Of a DNA stretch of 64,000 bases, positions 61,868-64,000 are shown in pieces. Positions within the stretch are counted from its first letter, which is position 1. Each line of letters opens with the position of its first letter. The position numbers were made by a program, and so were the translations under genes. Source of the stretch: Silurus meridionalis (Eukaryota > Chordata > Actinopteri > Siluriformes > Siluridae); assembly GCF_014805685.1 (NCBI RefSeq), contig NC_060893.1:11154773-11218772 (forward strand). The letters run 5' to 3'. The notes below the pieces were generated by a model. The model saw only the letters and a list, made by a program, of their open reading frames with translations, was not told the origin of the DNA and did no database searches.

Positions 61868-63369
61868 ACACATATTTATATGTTTATATTTATGCCATTT
61901 AGCAGAGGTCCTTATTCAGAGCAACTTACAATTCTCTTTTTTTTTTTTTCTTTCTAATTGGCTTCCCAGGACAGTAATCATCAGTGCTGGAGGAATTTGT
62001 ATTTTATGTGTCTAAAATGTTTAGAGATGTGTGTCTCTGAATCTTTTAATCCTTACTTTCAGATGATCTCCCAAAACCCAAAAGCACTGACATGCTGCAG
62101 AAAGGTGTGGAATCAGTGAATGAATATTCAGCGTATGATGAGCGTGAAGATGGGAGACGGTGGAGGATTTTTCGAATTGGGGAACAGGATCACCGTGTTG
62201 ATATGAGGGCCATTGAGCCCTACAAAAGGGTCATCAGTCATGGAGGTCAGCAAAAAACCTGCCTCAAAAAATTACTGTTGGGGATAATTGAATTCGATTA
62301 TCTATTCATTTACTAATTGTCTATAACCCCTTATGCCCTCAGAACTACACTCACCAAACTACTCTATATTAGGAACATAATTCTAATACCTAAGTTAGTT
62401 TAGTATAATCCCCTCTGTTGTTTTTTTTCATTGCACCATTCTGAGTAAGATGTATTGGCTTATGTGGCTATAACAGGCTGTTGAAAATTTTTCTGTGGTA
62501 AGGATTGTTTGCAGTTACTTTCAGACATGCCTCCCACTTTTATAGGTTACTATGGGGATGGACTGAATGCAATTATTGTCTTTGCGGTTTGCTTCATGCC
62601 TGAGAGCAATCAACCAAACTATAGATACATCATGGACAATCTTTTCAAGTGAGTTCACTCTAGTTACTGATAAATCATTTGAATTTAACTGGCTGTTATA
62701 TTTTATGTGGGTTTTTTTTTTTTTTTTTGCTTAATCAGTATATTTGAAGCATTCTGATAAAAAAGAACCTAAAAATATTTATTCTTTTCTAACCAGGTAT
62801 GTAATAGGCACTCTGGAGCTGCTGGTGGCTGAAAACTACATGATCGTTTACCTGAATGGTGCAACCTCACGCCGAAAGATGCCCAGTGTGGGCTGGCTGA
62901 GGAAGTGCTATCAACAGATAGACCGCAGGTAAGTTTTGATGCTTTTTAAAAAGTTTATATTATTGATCTGCATATTTTTTGTACCTTAACTGGCTGTCCT
63001 CACAAATTTAGCAATGTTTGAAATGTGTATTTGATCTATTATGTGTTTTTCTATGCTTTGTTGAGATTTGTCACATTCATGCTTATAGATTAAGGAAGAA
63101 TCTGAAGTCTTTGATCATTGTCCACCCTTCTTGGTTCATTCGCACACTCCTGACCATCACAAAACCTTTCATAAGGTCAGTCCTAATTCTTTGCCATGTC
63201 AGTGTATATTATTTGACACAAAACCGGATTTTCTTAATCAGTCTTTTCAATGTGTCTGTTACTCTTTCAGCTCCAAATTTAGCCAAAAAATAAAGTTTGT
63301 CTACAGTTTGGCAGAACTTGCTGAGCTTGTGCCAATGGAATATGTGTCTATACCAGAATGCATCAAGCA
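56718..63369 (+). CDS. bnip2: BNIP2, BCH-domain adaptor (partial: 3' end outside window)
   Basis: Nine coding exons join in frame: 56718-57031, 60419-60514, 60759-60832, 60982-61149, 62063-62245, 62546-62648, 62797-62928, 63089-63175 and 63271-63369. All introns are GT-AG. They give 418 codons plus two bases. Residues from Met121 on align with the 314-residue human BNIP2 ([16 protein letters not shown] start). The preceding 120 Ser/Thr/Glu-rich residues match a longer isoform. A W-acidic FEWEDD motif (214-219), of the kind that contacts kinesin light chain in this family, precedes the BCH domain (about 288 onward). That domain binds Rho GTPases and GAPs. It contains RRKMP (338-342, self-association motif) and EYV (409-411, reported for Cdc42 contact). 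The closest alternatives, BNIPL, ATCAY and PRUNE2, fit less well. The last exon(s) lie beyond 64000. Confidence 0.95.
57475..57529. repeat. (TA)n microsatellite
   Basis: About 27 TA units in bnip2 intron 1. Confidence 0.95.
57781..57880. mobile_element. short MITE-like relic
   Basis: The order ccctgacacaccc, taactaaggaagggct, aatgtgcaggacag recalls a widespread fish miniature element built on CCTGACACACC and TGCAGGACAG phrases. It is diverged and incomplete, and no target duplication is visible. It explains why the flanking open frames look mildly protein-like. Confidence 0.4.
58652..58670. repeat. (GT)n microsatellite
   Basis: About ten GT units just left of the TIR element. Confidence 0.9.
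58690..59269. mobile_element. 580-bp non-autonomous TIR transposon
   Basis: Begins ggctgtcaa (58690-58698) and ends ttgacagcc (59261-59269), a perfect 9-base inverted terminus that continues with mismatches (TCGA/ACCGA, TTAAT words). The interior near the left end holds a TTAATTGTGATTAATCACAA palindromic motif. It has no coding frame. The left flank is taag and the right flank ttaa, so a target duplication is unclear. A truncated relative lies at 32495-32865 in the same orientation. Superfamily not assigned; hAT-like is possible. Confidence 0.8.
59274..59335. repeat. (GT)n microsatellite
   Basis: About 31 uninterrupted GT units abutting the right end of the TIR element. Confidence 0.96.
60419..60514 (+). 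CDS. bnip2: bnip2 coding exon 2
   Basis: Residues 105-137. The acceptor is CTTTTTAG and the donor AG/GTAAAT. Contains Met121, equivalent to Met1 of the 314-residue human form, within [16 protein letters not shown]. The context around that ATG has G at +4 but C at -3, so internal initiation would be moderate. Confidence 0.93.
60759..60832 (+). CDS. bnip2: bnip2 coding exon 3
   Basis: Residues 137-161 plus one base. It starts after TTTACAG and ends at CCG/GTATGG. It is acidic and less conserved than neighbouring exons, as in the family's linker region. Confidence 0.88.
60982..61149 (+). CDS. bnip2: bnip2 coding exon 4
   Basis: Residues 162-217 plus one base. Contains [20 protein letters not shown] and the acidic [18 protein letters not shown] stretch that leads into the W-acidic motif. 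The donor GAAG/GTAAGA is near consensus. Open sequence continues a few codons into intron 4 before a stop. Confidence 0.95.
61829..61867. repeat. compound (TA)n(CA)n microsatellite
   Basis: Short TA run then about 13 CA units in bnip2 intron 4. Confidence 0.92.
61891..61930 (+). mobile_element. fragment of a common fish retroposon
   Basis: The phrase tatgccatttagcagaggtc followed by cttattcagagcaacttaca resembles a motif (atttagcagacgc..ttatccagagcgacttaca) that I recognise as repeated very widely in teleost genomes, usually in SINE- or LINE-derived sequence. Only about 40 bases are recognisable. Confidence 0.6.
62063..62245 (+). CDS. bnip2: bnip2 coding exon 5
   Basis: Residues 218-278 plus one base. 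It opens with DDLPKPK (completing WEDD) and holds the conserved [20 protein letters not shown] block ahead of the BCH domain. The acceptor is ACTTTCAG and the donor GGAG/GTCAGC. Confidence 0.95.
62546..62648 (+). CDS. bnip2: bnip2 coding exon 6
   Basis: Residues 279-312 plus two bases, [20 protein letters not shown] onward, the beginning of the CRAL-TRIO-like BCH fold. The acceptor is TTTATAG and the donor AA/GTGAGT. Confidence 0.95.
62797..62928 (+). CDS. bnip2: bnip2 coding exon 7
   Basis: Residues 313-356 plus two bases. Carries [20 protein letters not shown] and RRKMP (338-342), the motif reported for BCH-domain self-association. The acceptor is TAACCAG and the donor CAG/GTAAGT-like. Confidence 0.96.
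63089..63175 (+). CDS. bnip2: bnip2 coding exon 8
   Basis: Residues 357-385 plus two bases, including [20 protein letters not shown], the most conserved core strand and helix of the BCH domain. The acceptor is GCTTATAG and the donor AAG/GTCAGT. Confidence 0.95.
63271..63369 (+). CDS. bnip2: bnip2 coding exon 9
   Basis: Residues 386-418 plus two bases, ending [10 protein letters not shown] and the CA of Gln419. The donor is CA/GTAAGT; reading through would meet TAA directly after CAG. The family usually continues about 16 residues in a further exon, not identifiable before 64000. Confidence 0.93.
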
Positions 63370-64000
63370 GTAAGTGAATTTTATATGAGCTTTTTTCCTT
63401 GTTTGCATATATGATTATTGTAATAGTAGATTGTTGTTAGAGAGACGGTGAAATATTTGAATATTACCTGGATCCCTGGACAATTCTTATCCATATGTGC
63501 ACACATGTCAAGACCTTTCTAGTTAAAAAGTGCTTGCATTAAGCTTTCACTTAGGGTTTCATTATTATTCCTCAATATAGCATATATGCATTAGAAAGAC
63601 ATTTGTCCAGGACCACGGTGCAACTCATAAGAGTACCCAGCGCTATAAAATACATTACTATAAATGTGCGATACAGTACGGTCATGTTTTTTACTGGAAA
63701 CTTTCATAGGAATATCGATCCTAATTAGGAAAGACCCTATGTCATGAGGAACCCACCCACTTTGGGAATGACAGGAAAGTTGTTCAGGAAATCTTTGTAG
63801 TTTATTGTGAGGACTGATGTTATCTTTATGAAACTTAAAAAGGGTGCAGAAATAATACAGCATCAAAGACTAAATTTCCTAGCATTCCTTTTAGTAATTC
63901 TTAGGTATACATTTCTCATATACTAGCATGTCCACACATAACCCAGGACTCATTCTGCAAGTGTGATAATGTCTTTCACATTTGAATACTAGGGCAGCTC

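Noticed and set aside
63975..64000. AG at 63991-63992 considered as the acceptor of bnip2 exon 10
   Set aside because: The pyrimidine tract is weak and only eight bases follow, which do not clearly continue the expected tail. It cannot be decided from this window.

Overview
The window looks like vertebrate nuclear DNA, most likely from a teleost fish. It is AT-rich and full of dinucleotide microsatellites. It carries relics of two fish-type Tc1/mariner families and has two recognisable protein-coding genes separated by about 41 kb. The genes are foxb1, a single-exon forkhead transcription factor on the minus strand (14925-15833), and bnip2, a BCH-domain adaptor on the plus strand (first coding exon at 56718, cut by the right edge of the window after nine coding exons). 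They are transcribed away from each other. From memory this is the same neighbourhood and relative orientation as FOXB1/BNIP2 on human 15q22, so the window is a compact version of an old vertebrate linkage. No species call is justified.

Layout: 1-14.9 kb is gene-free DNA downstream of foxb1, with several dense stretches that look like candidate conserved regulatory sequence, a few microsatellites and a decayed Tc1 relic at about 6.9-7.5 kb. 14.9-18 kb holds foxb1 and its upstream region. 18-52 kb is a gene desert, interpreted here as the probable cis-regulatory landscape of foxb1. It is interrupted by microsatellites, a near-perfect foldback at 31.5 kb, transposon fragments at 31.7-32.9 kb and a 265-bp tandem duplication at 50.5-51.0 kb. 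52.5-56.1 kb is a repeat cluster: a 29-bp minisatellite, a Tc1-like element split by a 560-bp solo-LTR-like insertion, and the tail of a dispersed retroelement that abuts the bnip2 promoter. 56.1-64 kb is bnip2. Its first long intron carries microsatellites, a short MITE-like relic and a 580-bp terminal-inverted-repeat element whose partial sister copy lies at 32.5 kb.

The two genes are not known to act in one pathway. FOXB1 is a developmental regulator of neural tissue. BNIP2 is a broadly expressed scaffold for Rho-family signalling and kinesin cargo. Their adjacency fits a developmental gene with a large regulatory domain beside an unrelated bystander gene.

I found no CRISPR array, rRNA, convincing tRNA or intact transposase, and nothing resembling an unknown multi-gene system. 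The best items for a second look are the nested LTR-in-Tc1 insertion, the foldback at 31.5 kb, the 265-bp tandem duplication, the pair of inward-pointing CTCF-like motifs at 0.16 and 52.1 kb, the non-coding regulatory candidates, and two spots that look like lncRNA exons. All regulatory calls rest on composition and motifs read by eye, not on alignments.
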